A DNA stretch of 64,000 nucleotides, taken from positions 1 through 64,000 of the forward strand of contig CAJUTQ010000017.1 in the NCBI GenBank assembly GCA_910589265.1, read 5' to 3'. The stretch's first letter is position 1; the number at the start of each line of letters is the position of its first letter. This DNA is from an uncultured Lachnospiraceae bacterium (GTDB lineage Bacteria; Bacillota; Clostridia; Lachnospirales; Lachnospiraceae). The notes beneath the pieces are model-generated. The model did no database searches and was not told where the DNA came from. It saw only the letters and a list, made by a program, of their open reading frames with translations. Positions 26,593 through 34,869 of this stretch are shown piece by piece. Both the position numbers and the translations under genes were made by a program.

Positions 26593-26949
26593 CTACCTTC
26601 TATATTCAAATGCATTTTTATGCCATGTAATTTTTTCTTCGGTTATTGCCAATACGTCAAAACGAAAGCCTTTTCTTTCAGAAAGTCCATGTTTCATTCG
26701 GTAATAGTCAGCTGTTTTTGATATTTTTCTCTGTTTTCGTATATCGATAGCCTCCTCTGGCCCTCCAAAAGACTTAGTTCTCCTATACTTTACTTCAAAA
26801 AACACATACGTCCCTCTATCTATTCCTATAAGATCAATCTCCCCAAAAGGACAAGAATAATTTTTCTCTATTATGTTTACTCCCCTCTCCTTCACATAAT
26901 GAGCCCCAAGCTCTTCTCCCCTTTTTCCTATTTGTCTTTTTTGTTCCAA
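26593..26949 (-). CDS. YraN/UPF0102 nuclease-fold protein
   Basis: A 118-residue endonuclease-like protein. Its family hallmark is GKRGEELGAHYVKERGVNII followed by FGEIDLIGIDRGTYVFFEVKYR, where E-D-E-x-K form the Holliday-resolvase-type nuclease site. The function in cells is not settled. The start is TTG 26949 behind GGGAG. In many Firmicutes it lies just after rnhB and flagella-like genes, as here (rnhB-fliK-like-flhB-like-yraN). Confidence 0.93.
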   Translation of the reverse strand: MEQKRQIGKRGEELGAHYVKERGVNIIEKNYSCPFGEIDLIGIDRGTYVFFEVKYRRTKSFGGPEEAIDIRKQRKISKTADYYRMKHGLSERKGFRFDVLAITEEKITWHKNAFEYRR

Positions 26950-26980
26950 ACAAACTCCCTTCTAACTTTTTATCGTTTTT

Positions 26981-27271
26981 TTATTTTTCAAGCTTTGCTC
27001 GTATTTTTTCTAATCCGTCTACAAAAACTAAAATTTCAGCTACAACCTCATATAATTCTGGAGGTATGGCATCTCCAATATCCAGTTTGGACAAGGTAGC
27101 TGCCAGCTTATCATCTTTGTGCACTGGCACATCTGCATCTTTTGCCCTCTCTATAATTCTCTCTGCCAAGGCTCCCCTTCCAGACGCTACAACCCTTGGA
27201 GCTTCATCTCCAACATCATATTGAAGGGCAATAGCCTGCTTAGGTTTTTGTTTTCTTTTCTCTTCCCTCAT
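26981..27271 (-). CDS. FlhB C-terminal-domain homologue (YlqH-like)
   Basis: A 96-residue soluble protein equal to the cytoplasmic C-terminal domain of FlhB/YscU type III export proteins, without the membrane part. AIALQYDVGDEAPRVVASGRG, then VHKDDKLAATLSKLDIGDAIPPELYEVVAEIL. The self-cleavage NPTH motif is replaced (PKQAIALQY), so it is not an autoprotease. Such stand-alone proteins occur in B. subtilis (YlqH) next to ylqG; their role is unknown. It lies directly after the FliK-like gene. Confidence 0.9.
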   Translation of the reverse strand: MREEKRKQKPKQAIALQYDVGDEAPRVVASGRGALAERIIERAKDADVPVHKDDKLAATLSKLDIGDAIPPELYEVVAEILVFVDGLEKIRAKLEK

Positions 27272-27305
27272 TTATGTTCATCCATGCCTTTCCAAGTTAA
27301 CTATT

Positions 27306-28961
27306 TTAAGCTCTCACGTCAAAGGAATATTGCTGTACAATGGTAGAACTTTTTTCTTTATTTAATAGATTAGTCAAGAAGCCTCCCTCTTTTTCTTTGG
27401 TCGATACTTGGGTTTCCATGGAATACCCTCTTTTTTCCAGTCTCTCATTGAGCTTATAAATATTTTTCTCCACAAAATCTATGATTTCTTCCTTTTCCAA
27501 GTAAAAATGGGTGTTTACCTTTGTACCGCTTTTTAAAGCTACATGAATATCCATTGTGCCTAGATGATCCATTTCTAGATGAAGAAGAGCGCTTACGTTC
27601 CCTTCTTTTGAGGCTAAATTTTTTTTATTTGCATAGACATATAAGTCACCATGGGCATTTTGGGTACTCATTTTTAAGGGAAGCTGTACATATGCATACA
27701 TCTGATTTACTTGATTCAAAAAATTTACGTTTTGCCTTAAAGTTTCTGTTCCCTTCATCAGATGTCCCTCTGTTTTTCCTAAGCTTTCCAACAATCTTGA
27801 TACCTTTGACGTCTGTTCATTCAATTTTTCATAAAACTCTTCAATCTTTCCTTTCTGGGCAATTTCTTTTGGATTTAAGAGCCACTCCTTCTCCACTCCC
27901 ATACGAAGTAAAGTTTGATACTCCTTTCCCTGTAGGAGAGCTTTCCACGCCTTTTCAGGAATATTTTCATGACCCTTTTCTGACAATTCCTTCACTATAT
28001 TTAGTATTTCTTTTATGGAAAGTTCCAGGTTTTGTATTTGACTGGCCGCCTCCTTGGAAAGTCCAAGATTTCTCAATTGGCCTGCCAGCTTTTCTCCCTC
28101 TGCCTTTGTCAAAGGAACGTCTGCCTGTTTCCCTTCTATTCCTTCCTTTCGTTCTCCTTTATTGAAAGGATTTTCCTCTAAAAGGAGTCTTTCTGCCTTT
28201 TGTCCATTTTCTTCTGGCTTTATCAGACTTTCTCCTTCCTCTTTGAAAGACAAAACTTCTTCTTGTGCATTTTCTGAAAAAATATCCAGAATTTCTCGGT
28301 TTACTTCCATCGCCTTCCCTATTCCCTCTTCATTCATAAGATCCAAAAGAAGTTTTGGAAATTCTCCTGCCAAGCTATCCACTTGATTTTGAATTTGATG
28401 ATTTTGATTCATATAATTCTCAAATTGTGCTATGCTCTCTTTTGTCACTGGCAAATCTGCGCTTAACATTTGTACAATGGCTTTGGCTCCAGCCTGAGGA
28501 TTTTCCATAATGAGCTTATAAACTCCATGGAGAGAGGAACGATCAATAGGCATCCCTTCTTTCATAAGGGAATGAACCATTTCTGCCGTTGTCTCATTAA
28601 CAGGAAGTCCTGCTGCCTCTAAGGCAGACAAAAGAGCTGGATTTTGTGCTAAATTGGCATAAAGAGGCCTTAAAGAAATCTGACCTTGCTGAAAAGCTTT
28701 TACTTCAAAGGAAAGAAGCTGTCCAACAGACATGGGCAGCTGTTGTTCCAGCCTTGCTGTAAGTACTTGATGATTATCTAAAAGAAGCTGAATATCCCTT
28801 CCATCCATAGCAAAAACTTCTCCACTAATTACCTGGCCAGACTTCAGGTTGGCGCTGGAAGCTGGAAGCTGTTTTGGAGCTGTCTCCTCACTTACTGGCG
28901 TTTTTATCTGCTCTGTCTGGTTTTGCCCAGAATTTCCAATTCCTAAAAAACTCAGATTCAT
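27306..28961 (-). CDS. FliK-like hook-length domain protein (YlqG-like)
   Basis: A 551-residue, mostly helical protein rich in Glu, Leu and Gln. Residues about 430-530 resemble the C-terminal flagellar hook-length control domain: QLPLKMSTQNAHGDLYVYAN, LLHLEMDHLGTMDIHVAL. The rest is a low-complexity, acidic spacer. The N-terminus has an OB-like stretch (SGQVISGEVFAMDGRDIQLLLDNHQVLTARL). It pairs with the FlhB-like gene as ylqG-ylqH do in Bacillus. The function is unknown. No other flagellar genes are in the window. Confidence 0.8.
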   Translation of the reverse strand: MNLSFLGIGNSGQNQTEQIKTPVSEETAPKQLPASSANLKSGQVISGEVFAMDGRDIQLLLDNHQVLTARLEQQLPMSVGQLLSFEVKAFQQGQISLRPLYANLAQNPALLSALEAAGLPVNETTAEMVHSLMKEGMPIDRSSLHGVYKLIMENPQAGAKAIVQMLSADLPVTKESIAQFENYMNQNHQIQNQVDSLAGEFPKLLLDLMNEEGIGKAMEVNREILDIFSENAQEEVLSFKEEGESLIKPEENGQKAERLLLEENPFNKGERKEGIEGKQADVPLTKAEGEKLAGQLRNLGLSKEAASQIQNLELSIKEILNIVKELSEKGHENIPEKAWKALLQGKEYQTLLRMGVEKEWLLNPKEIAQKGKIEEFYEKLNEQTSKVSRLLESLGKTEGHLMKGTETLRQNVNFLNQVNQMYAYVQLPLKMSTQNAHGDLYVYANKKNLASKEGNVSALLHLEMDHLGTMDIHVALKSGTKVNTHFYLEKEEIIDFVEKNIYKLNERLEKRGYSMETQVSTKEKEGGFLTNLLNKEKSSTIVQQYSFDVRA

Positions 28962-28990
28962 GAATATCCCATGCCTTTCTATTTTTTAAT

Positions 28991-29749
28991 TTATATGATT
29001 TTACCTATAAAAGAACGTCTATGTATAGGAGTAGGTCCATACTTTTTTAAAGCTTCCATATGCTCCTTTGTTCCGTAACCTTTATTCGAACAAAATCCAT
29101 ATTCTGGATATTTTCTGTCGTATTCCTCCATTTTTCTATCTCTTTCTACTTTGGCAACAATGCTTGCTGCTCCTATGGATACACTTTTTTCGTCTCCCTT
29201 AATAATGTTAACCTGCTCTATGGATACTTTTGGAATAATGACCCCATCATTTAATAGTATATCGGGTACGACTCCTAAATTCTGAATAGCCATTGTCATT
29301 GCTTCGTAAGTTGCCTGCAAAATATTGATCTCATCAATTCTCTCTGGCCCTACCCAGCCAATGCCTACCCCTATGGCCTTTTCCATTATTTCCTTATGTA
29401 ACTCTTCTCTTTTTTTCTCTGATAGTTTTTTAGAATCATTCATATATAATATGTCACAGTTTTTTGGTAAAATAACTGCTCCTGCAGTGACAGGGCCTGC
29501 CAAGGGCCCCCGTCCTACTTCGTCTACACCGCATATATACCATCTATCCTTATACTGTCTTTCATAACTCCCCATCTCCCACAGGCGTTTCTTTTCCTCT
29601 TCAATATGGGAAAGCTTCTTTTTTGCCTTTTTAACAAGAAGTTGAACGCCTTTTCTTTCATCCTTTTCATAGTCTTTTATGAAAGCAGGCAGCCTATGAA
29701 TTTGTGCTGCCTGCCATTCCTCCCGTATTGTATGCATTTTCTTTTTCAT
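28991..29749 (-). CDS. rnhB: Ribonuclease HII
   Basis: A 252-residue enzyme that cleaves RNA in RNA-DNA hybrids and initiates removal of misincorporated ribonucleotides. Catalytic motifs are GVDEVGRGPLAGPV (Asp-Glu), YMNDSKKLSEKKRE, GDEKSVSIGAASIVAKVERDR and YPEYGFCSNKGYGTKEH. It has an extra N-terminal region of about 70 residues (HTIREEWQAAQIHRLPAFI), as in the Bacillus enzyme. AAGGA lies before the ATG. It is downstream of lepB and rbgA. Confidence 0.97.
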   Translation of the reverse strand: MKKKMHTIREEWQAAQIHRLPAFIKDYEKDERKGVQLLVKKAKKKLSHIEEEKKRLWEMGSYERQYKDRWYICGVDEVGRGPLAGPVTAGAVILPKNCDILYMNDSKKLSEKKREELHKEIMEKAIGVGIGWVGPERIDEINILQATYEAMTMAIQNLGVVPDILLNDGVIIPKVSIEQVNIIKGDEKSVSIGAASIVAKVERDRKMEEYDRKYPEYGFCSNKGYGTKEHMEALKKYGPTPIHRRSFIGKII

Positions 29750-29777
29750 CTATTTACATCCTTGTCCATTTCCATAT

Positions 29778-30338
29778 TTATTGATGTCGTAATATGCCAA
29801 TCCTTGAAAAGGGCCAGATGCGTATCCATGCCTTGCCCACTATGTCTTTCCTTTCTACATTTCCTACACTTGAATCCCTGCTGTCTGTGCTGTCATTGCG
29901 GTTATCACCCATGACAAAGTATTCATTTCCCCCTAGTTTTACTGGTTTTTCTGCCCGTCCTGGAAAAGCTATTACTTCCCGTCCATAAGATTCAATAAGA
30001 GGAGTATCATTAATATAGATGACTCCATCTTTTATCTCCACAGTTTCTCCTGGCATACCAATAATGCGTTTAATAAAAAATGTATTGCTTTTCTGGTAAG
30101 GAAACACTACAATGTCAAATCTCTTTGGATCATCTAAACGATAGGACAGTTTGTCCACAATTAAATGATCCCCGTCTAAGAGAGTATATTCCATAGAAGA
30201 ACCTACTACTTCTGTTCTCTGGCCTACATATAGAAGGACAAAATATGTCAAAATAAGAACAAAGAGTAAGAAAAAGCTCATGCTGACTACTTCTTTCAGC
30301 GCCCTCTTTACCCTTCCCTTTTTTCTTCTTGCCATCAT
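29778..30338 (-). CDS. lepB: Signal peptidase I (copy 2)
   Basis: A 186-residue type I signal peptidase. One N-terminal helix (SMSFFLLFVLILTYFVLLYV) precedes the catalytic serine in VVGSSMEYTL, box D lysine in NTFFIKRIIGMPGE, and the GDNR motif in YFVMGDNRNDSTDSR. It cleaves signal peptides on the outer face of the membrane. The start is ATG 30338 or 30335, behind AGGAG. It lies 5 bases after rbgA. A second signal peptidase gene lies upstream at 31.2 kb. Confidence 0.96.
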   Translation of the reverse strand: MMARRKKGRVKRALKEVVSMSFFLLFVLILTYFVLLYVGQRTEVVGSSMEYTLLDGDHLIVDKLSYRLDDPKRFDIVVFPYQKSNTFFIKRIIGMPGETVEIKDGVIYINDTPLIESYGREVIAFPGRAEKPVKLGGNEYFVMGDNRNDSTDSRDSSVGNVERKDIVGKAWIRIWPFSRIGILRHQ

Positions 30339-30343
30339 TACTC

Positions 30344-31192
30344 CTATTCCTCTTCTGGCAGTTCCAAAGTAATTCTGCCAAGCCGTCCACTGCGAAAATC
30401 TTCTATTATGAGAGAAGCTGCCTTAGAGTAATCCAATTCTTCTCCTCTTATGAGGCAGTTCCTGTTTTTAGCAACTCCTTGTAATATTTCTAAGGATTCT
30501 CCCTCATCTTCTAAATGATAGCGTTTTTTCAAACATCCTCCATAATTTGTCCTCACATAATCTATAAGAGAAAGGGCTATCTCTTCGTTATTTAACAATT
30601 CATCCTTTACAGAACCAATGTATGCAAGACGGAGTCCAACTGTCTCATCTGTAAATTTGGGCCATAAAATACCAGGAGTATCTAGAAGCTCTACGTAAGG
30701 GTTGAGCCTAATCCACTGTTTTCCCTTTGTTACACCTGGTTTGTTCCCTGTCTTTGTACATGCTTTTTTTGCTAAACAATTAATAAAGGTAGATTTCCCC
30801 ACATTGGGAATGCCTACAACCATAGCTCTTACAGGGCGGTTTTGAATTCCTCTTTTCCTATCCCTTTGTATTTTTTCCTTGCACGCTTCCTCAATGGCTC
30901 TTTGCATTCCTTTCACTCCCTCTCCCTTTTTGGAATTCATTCCCAAAACATGGCAGTCTTTTTCTATAAAGTATTTCATCCACTTCTCATTGGCAGATGG
31001 ATCTGCCAAATCCACCTTATTGAGAAGAATTAACCGAGCTTTTTGCCTTCCCAAACTTTCAATATCTGGGTTTCTGCTGCTTAAAGGAATTCTGGCGTCT
31101 ACTAACTCAATAACTAGATCAATGAGTTTTCTATTTTCCTCCATCATTCTTTTTGCTTTGGTCATATGACCTGGGTACCACTGCACATTCAT
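30344..31192 (-). CDS. rbgA: Ribosome biogenesis GTPase RbgA (YlqF)
   Basis: A 282-residue circularly permuted GTPase needed for late 50S assembly. The motif order is G4 (LILLNKVDLADP), G1 (GIPNVGKSTFINCL), G3 (DTPGILWPKF), preceded by the N-terminal WYPGHMTKAKRMM. The C-terminal ANTAR-like region carries SLIIEDFRSGRLGRITLE. Its neighbours, two lepB genes, rnhB and rplS, form the standard Firmicute block. Confidence 0.97.
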   Translation of the reverse strand: MNVQWYPGHMTKAKRMMEENRKLIDLVIELVDARIPLSSRNPDIESLGRQKARLILLNKVDLADPSANEKWMKYFIEKDCHVLGMNSKKGEGVKGMQRAIEEACKEKIQRDRKRGIQNRPVRAMVVGIPNVGKSTFINCLAKKACTKTGNKPGVTKGKQWIRLNPYVELLDTPGILWPKFTDETVGLRLAYIGSVKDELLNNEEIALSLIDYVRTNYGGCLKKRYHLEDEGESLEILQGVAKNRNCLIRGEELDYSKAASLIIEDFRSGRLGRITLELPEEE

Positions 31193-31246
31193 CTTCTATG
31201 CCCATACCTTTCAACATATTCTCGTGTTTTTCTTTTGGGTGTCTGG

Positions 31247-31906
31247 TTATTGAATCAGTCCTGAGACCCCCTCTTCTACTGGCAGTTTAAACCAAGCTTT
31301 TCCTACAATCGTATTTCTTTGCACATTTCCCACATTGGCTGAACGACTGTCCTCACTGTTGTCTCTATTATCTCCCAGCACAAAATATTCATCAAGTCCC
31401 AATTGTATTTCCTGCTCTGCTAGACCTGGCTCCTTAATCGTCCCTCTTCCCCCTTCTTCGTAAACTTTTCCTTCTATATAGATCTTTCCTTCTTTTATTT
31501 GTATCCTTTCTCCTGGAAGTCCAATTACTCTTTTTATATAATAATGGGAATTTTCATTTCCATTAGGCTTAAATACAATAACAGATTCCCTTTCTGGACC
31601 TATAATCCCATAAATAATCCGGTTCATGAAAATTTCCTGTCCATTTTTTAATTCTGGCTCCATGGAATCTCCAATCATTCTTGTCTTCATTCCTAAAGAA
31701 TATACAAGAATAAAAGCCATTAATATAGAAAGTAAAATTCCAAAGACCCATCCTCCAATTTCATAGAACCGTTCTATATTCTGTCCCTTTTCCTCCTCCT
31801 TAAAGCGAAGTCCCTTTCTCTTTTTGCGCATTTTTTTCTCCGTTTCTAAATAGTATTCCTTACTAAAGAAAAGTTCATCCTGCTTTTGCTGTAAAGATGC
31901 TCCCAT
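31247..31906 (-). CDS. lepB: Signal peptidase I (copy 1)
   Basis: A 219-residue type I signal peptidase with a longer charged cytoplasmic N-terminus (EKKMRKKRKGLRFKEEEKGQ) than copy 2. TM helix FGILLSILMAFILVYSLGM, catalytic Ser in MIGDSMEPEL, Lys in YYIKRVIGLPGE, and YFVLGDNRDNSEDSR are present. The two paralogues probably differ in substrate range. It lies between rplS and rbgA. Confidence 0.95.
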   Translation of the reverse strand: MGASLQQKQDELFFSKEYYLETEKKMRKKRKGLRFKEEEKGQNIERFYEIGGWVFGILLSILMAFILVYSLGMKTRMIGDSMEPELKNGQEIFMNRIIYGIIGPERESVIVFKPNGNENSHYYIKRVIGLPGERIQIKEGKIYIEGKVYEEGGRGTIKEPGLAEQEIQLGLDEYFVLGDNRDNSEDSRSANVGNVQRNTIVGKAWFKLPVEEGVSGLIQ

Positions 31907-31976
31907 CTATGTGTATGAGCGTTTAGTAAGTCAAAAGGGACAACATACTTTTGTATTTGTCCCTCTGCTCTTTCTC

Positions 31977-32324
31977 TTATTTTACTAATTCTTTTACCTT
32001 TGCCTTCTTGCCAACGCGATCTCTTAAATAAAATAATTTTGCTCTCCTTACTTTTCCTCTTCTTACCACTTCCACTTTCTCAACATTGGGGGAGTGTAAA
32101 GGCCATGTTTTCTCCACGCCAATACCATTGGAACTCTTCCTCACTGTAAAGGTTTCTCTACTGCTTCCACCTTGTCTCTTAATAACAATTCCCTCAAATA
32201 CCTGAATCCTTTCTCGATTTCCCTCTTTAATTCTGCCGTGGACTTTCACTGTGTCACCTACGCAAAATTCATCAACTTTTTCTTTCAATTGTTCTGCTTC
32301 AATGCTTTTTATTATCTCGTTCAC
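31977..32324 (-). CDS. rplS: 50S ribosomal protein L19
   Basis: A 115-residue protein at the 30S-50S interface. DTVKVHGRIKEGNRERIQVFEG, VRKSSNGIGVEKTWPLHSPN and the basic end RRAKLFYLRDRVGKKAKVKE are diagnostic. The start is GTG 32324, 8 bases after GGAGG. The leader from the promoter is about 70 bases. A leader control structure, as known for L19 in some Firmicutes, was not resolved by eye. Confidence 0.98.
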   Translation of the reverse strand: MNEIIKSIEAEQLKEKVDEFCVGDTVKVHGRIKEGNRERIQVFEGIVIKRQGGSSRETFTVRKSSNGIGVEKTWPLHSPNVEKVEVVRRGKVRRAKLFYLRDRVGKKAKVKELVK

Positions 32325-32399
32325 TTATGTGACCTCCTTTATTTTATGATGTTCTTAATACATTATGTAACAGAGGACCATCTTTTTTAAAGCATATTT

Positions 32400-32428
32400 A
32401 CTTTACCATAAAGCACTGTAAAATGCAA
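32400..32428 (-). promoter_or_regulatory. rplS promoter
   Basis: On the minus strand TTGCAT (32423-32428), 17 bases, TAAAGT (32400-32405), upstream of the L19 gene. Confidence 0.5.
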
Positions 32429-32577
32429 GGACTTGTTTTCTAATACTTTACTATAGAAAACCTTACCTAGACATCTCACAAAATGTATGTTACACTCATT
32501 GATAATACAAGGCTCAACATACCTTATTCTCCCCACAACATCTTCATTATTTTAAAATTAAGAAAGGAAAACCATAC

Positions 32578-32946
32578 ATGACATTTACATTTAACCATTT
32601 TAATTTTAATGTAAAAAATTTAGAAGAAAGTATTCGTTTTTACAATGAAGCCCTTGGCTTAAAAGAAATGAAACGAAAGGAAGCCAAGGACGGCAGCTAT
32701 ATTTTAGTTTTTCTTGGGGATGGAAAAACCAATTTTTCCTTAGAACTCACCTGGTTGAAAGAGCATCCAGGGGCCTATGATTTAGGAGAACTAGAATACC
32801 ACCTGGCCATGGAAACCGATGACTATGAATCTTCCTACAAAAAACACCAGGATATGGGTTGCGTATGTTATACCAATGACGCCATGGGTATTTATTTTAT
32901 CCATGATCCTGATGGGTATTGGATTGAAATTGTTCCAGCCAAATAA
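32578..32946 (+). CDS. VOC/glyoxalase I-type protein
   Basis: A 122-residue vicinal-oxygen-chelate fold protein most like lactoylglutathione lyase. The metal ligands expected for glyoxalase I are present: His in FNHFNFNV, Glu in FSLELTW, His in EYHLAME and Glu in WIEIVPA. It could detoxify methylglyoxal, although the thiol cofactor in this organism is unknown and family members vary widely. It is a single rightward gene between leftward rplS and trmD. AAGAAAGGA precedes the ATG. Confidence 0.85.
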   Translation: MTFTFNHFNFNVKNLEESIRFYNEALGLKEMKRKEAKDGSYILVFLGDGKTNFSLELTWLKEHPGAYDLGELEYHLAMETDDYESSYKKHQDMGCVCYTNDAMGIYFIHDPDGYWIEIVPAK

Positions 32947-32978
32947 ATTTTTTCCTCTCTGGGACAAAAGAATCCTTG

Positions 32979-33005
32979 TATAGAGAATGGATCCCATTCT
33001 CTATA
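32979..33005. terminator. Inverted repeat across the trmD stop codon
   Basis: TATAGAGAATGG and CCATTCTCTATA pair perfectly (12 bp, 3-base loop). The repeat lies between the convergent glyoxalase gene and trmD and includes the trmD TAG. The T-runs are poor on both sides, so its strength as a terminator is uncertain. Confidence 0.6.
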
Positions 33006-33711
33006 GAGAGGTCTTCTTTTGGTTTTCTTTATATTTTATATACAAATCCGGCCTCCATTTTTTTGTCCTTTCTTTTGACTGATTCTGTCTCCATTGTTCT
33101 ATTTTTTCATGATGTCCTGACAATAGAACATCTGGCACTTCTTTTCCTCTCCATTCCTTTGGCCTAGAATATTGGGGATACTCTAATAAATCATTTTGAA
33201 AAGACTCCCATTCTCCTGAACTTTCATTGCTAAGAACTCCAGGCACAAATCGGGAAATGCAGTCCATCATTACCATGGCTGGAAGCTCTCCTCCTGTCAG
33301 GACATAATCGCCAATAGATATATAATCTGTCACTACTTCCTCTAATACTCTCTCATCTATCCCCTCGTAATGTCCACAAAGGAATATTAATTCCTTTTCT
33401 TTTGCCATTTCTTTTGCCATTTCCTGATGAAAAGGCCTCCCCTGGGGTGTTAAGTAAATTAATCTTGGTTTTCTTTCGATTCGTTTGCAAAGAGCTTCAT
33501 ATGCCCCATAAACTGGCTGAGCCTGCATAACCATCCCTGCTCCTCCTCCATATGGATAATCGTCTACTTTGCCATGTTTATTGTCTGCATAATCTCTTAT
33601 ATTGATTGCCTCTAAGGAAAGAAGCCCTTTTTTTACAGCTCTTCCAATAATACTTGTATTCAAGCCATCCAAAATCATTTGGGGGAATAAGGTTAACACA
33701 TAATAATTCAT
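33001..33711 (-). CDS. trmD: tRNA (guanine-N1-)-methyltransferase
   Basis: A 236-residue SPOUT knot enzyme that makes m1G37 in tRNA. Motifs are LTLFPQMI, DYPYGGGAGMVMQ, IYLTPQGRPFHQ, LCGHYEGIDERV and ISIGDYVLTGGELPAM. Length is as expected. It follows rimM by 15 bases in the rpsP-khpA-rimM-trmD series. Confidence 0.98.
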   Translation of the reverse strand: MNYYVLTLFPQMILDGLNTSIIGRAVKKGLLSLEAINIRDYADNKHGKVDDYPYGGGAGMVMQAQPVYGAYEALCKRIERKPRLIYLTPQGRPFHQEMAKEMAKEKELIFLCGHYEGIDERVLEEVVTDYISIGDYVLTGGELPAMVMMDCISRFVPGVLSNESSGEWESFQNDLLEYPQYSRPKEWRGKEVPDVLLSGHHEKIEQWRQNQSKERTKKWRPDLYIKYKENQKKTSL

Positions 33712-33726
33712 CTCTTTTTCCCTATC

Positions 33727-34233
33727 TTATTCTAATCCATCAAGTAACCGAACCGTCATTTTATGATTGTTAAGATCAACTTTTCGAATGCATTCCTTAA
33801 TTGCAGGGATAAGCAAATCCTTTTTCCCAGCTCTTCTCACTACATATACGTCATTTGCCCCTGTTATTAAAACATCTTCTATAACTCCCAGCACTTCCCC
33901 GTCTTCCTTCTCCACATCCATTTCTATTAAGTCTCCAATAAAATATTCATCTTCCAAAAGTGGAACTGCATCCTCTCTCGCCACAAATAAACTTTTGCCT
34001 TTATATTTTTCTACATCATTTATGCTGTCTATCCCTTGAAACTTTACGATGGCAAATTTTTTAAAATATTTCACTCCTGTAATTTCCAACTCTATATAAT
34101 TTTCTTCCCACTCCAAAAAAACCGTTTTCAGCTTTGAAAACCGTTTCAGGTCATCCGTTGTTGGAAAAACTTTTACCTCTCCTTTAAGCCCATGGGTTGA
34201 AGATAGAATACCTACCTGAAGCATCTGTTCCAT
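33727..34233 (-). CDS. rimM: 16S rRNA processing protein RimM
   Basis: A 168-residue two-domain (RimM N-terminal plus PRC barrel) factor for 30S maturation that binds S19. Key stretches are VGILSSTHGLKGEVKVFPTTD and the PRC part EDEYFIGDLIEMDV...LIPAIKECIRKVDL. The start ATG 34233 is chosen because GGAGGG lies 5 bases upstream, inside the longer open frame that reaches 34272. Confidence 0.95.
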   Translation of the reverse strand: MEQMLQVGILSSTHGLKGEVKVFPTTDDLKRFSKLKTVFLEWEENYIELEITGVKYFKKFAIVKFQGIDSINDVEKYKGKSLFVAREDAVPLLEDEYFIGDLIEMDVEKEDGEVLGVIEDVLITGANDVYVVRRAGKKDLLIPAIKECIRKVDLNNHKMTVRLLDGLE

Positions 34234-34282
34234 GTAACCCTCCATTCTCATTTCATTCTGCCCCTGAAACACAGATAAAATT

Positions 34283-34314
34283 GTAAGAATGAGGGCAGCA
34301 TGCCCTCATTCTTA
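34283..34314 (-). terminator. Attenuator-like hairpin between khpA and rimM
   Basis: GTAAGAATGAGGGCA and TGCCCTCATTCTTAC form a perfect 15-bp stem. On the minus strand AATTTTATC follows. The khpA TAA lies within the stem. It probably lowers read-through into rimM-trmD relative to rpsP. Confidence 0.75.
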
Positions 34315-34542
34315 CTGAATAATATCTACATTCACTTTTTTGTCTTCCTTAGAGGACGCCGCTTTTACGACAGAACGGATTGCTTTCGCTATTCTTCCTT
34401 GCTTTCCTATGACTTTTCCCATGTCTTCTTGTGCAACATGGAGTTCTATAGTAATTACATTATCATTTTCTGTCTCTGTCGCAACAACTTCTTCTGGATG
34501 ATCTACGAGAGCTTTCGCAATGATCTCTACTAATTCCTTCAT
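34312..34542 (-). CDS. khpA: KH-domain RNA-binding protein KhpA
   Basis: A 76-residue single type II KH domain protein. The GxxG loop is in VIGKQGRIAKAI, preceded by VELHVAQEDMG-like VITIELHVAQEDMGK. KhpA/KhpB pairs bind sRNAs and affect cell division in Firmicutes. It lies between rpsP and rimM, its usual position (ylqC). Confidence 0.96.
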   Translation of the reverse strand: MKELVEIIAKALVDHPEEVVATETENDNVITIELHVAQEDMGKVIGKQGRIAKAIRSVVKAASSKEDKKVNVDIIQ

Positions 34543-34571
34543 CCGTTCACCTCCTACGCAATCCCCTTATA

Positions 34572-34817
34572 TTATTTCTTAATACCGGCCAACTTAAAAA
34601 TCTTGTTCACCACATCTGTAGGCTGGGCCCCATTTGATAACCATTTTTTTGCCAGCTCCTCATTTACTTTGAATTCACTTGGATCTTTCGTAGGATCATA
34701 AGTTCCAATTTCTTCAATAAACTTCCCATCTCTTGGTGCTCTGGAATCTGCCACTACGATTCTATAAAAGGGAGCTTTTTTTTGTCCCATCCTTTTTAAT
34801 CTAATTTTTACAGCCAT
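34572..34817 (-). CDS. rpsP: 30S ribosomal protein S16
   Basis: An 81-residue small-subunit protein: VKIRLKRMGQKKAPFYRIVV, ADSRAPRDGKFIEEIGTYDP and WLSNGAQPTDVV are diagnostic. The C-terminus NKIFKLAGIKK is the short form. A good AG-rich site precedes the ATG. Confidence 0.99.
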   Translation of the reverse strand: MAVKIRLKRMGQKKAPFYRIVVADSRAPRDGKFIEEIGTYDPTKDPSEFKVNEELAKKWLSNGAQPTDVVNKIFKLAGIKK

Positions 34818-34869
34818 CTGTCTTCACCTCCAACTCTCTTTTCCATTGTACATGTAACTTTATTTATAG

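Noticed and set aside
29606..29988. Overlapping + strand ORFs over rnhB and lepB
   Set aside because: They are antisense to well-conserved enzymes and have no start signals.
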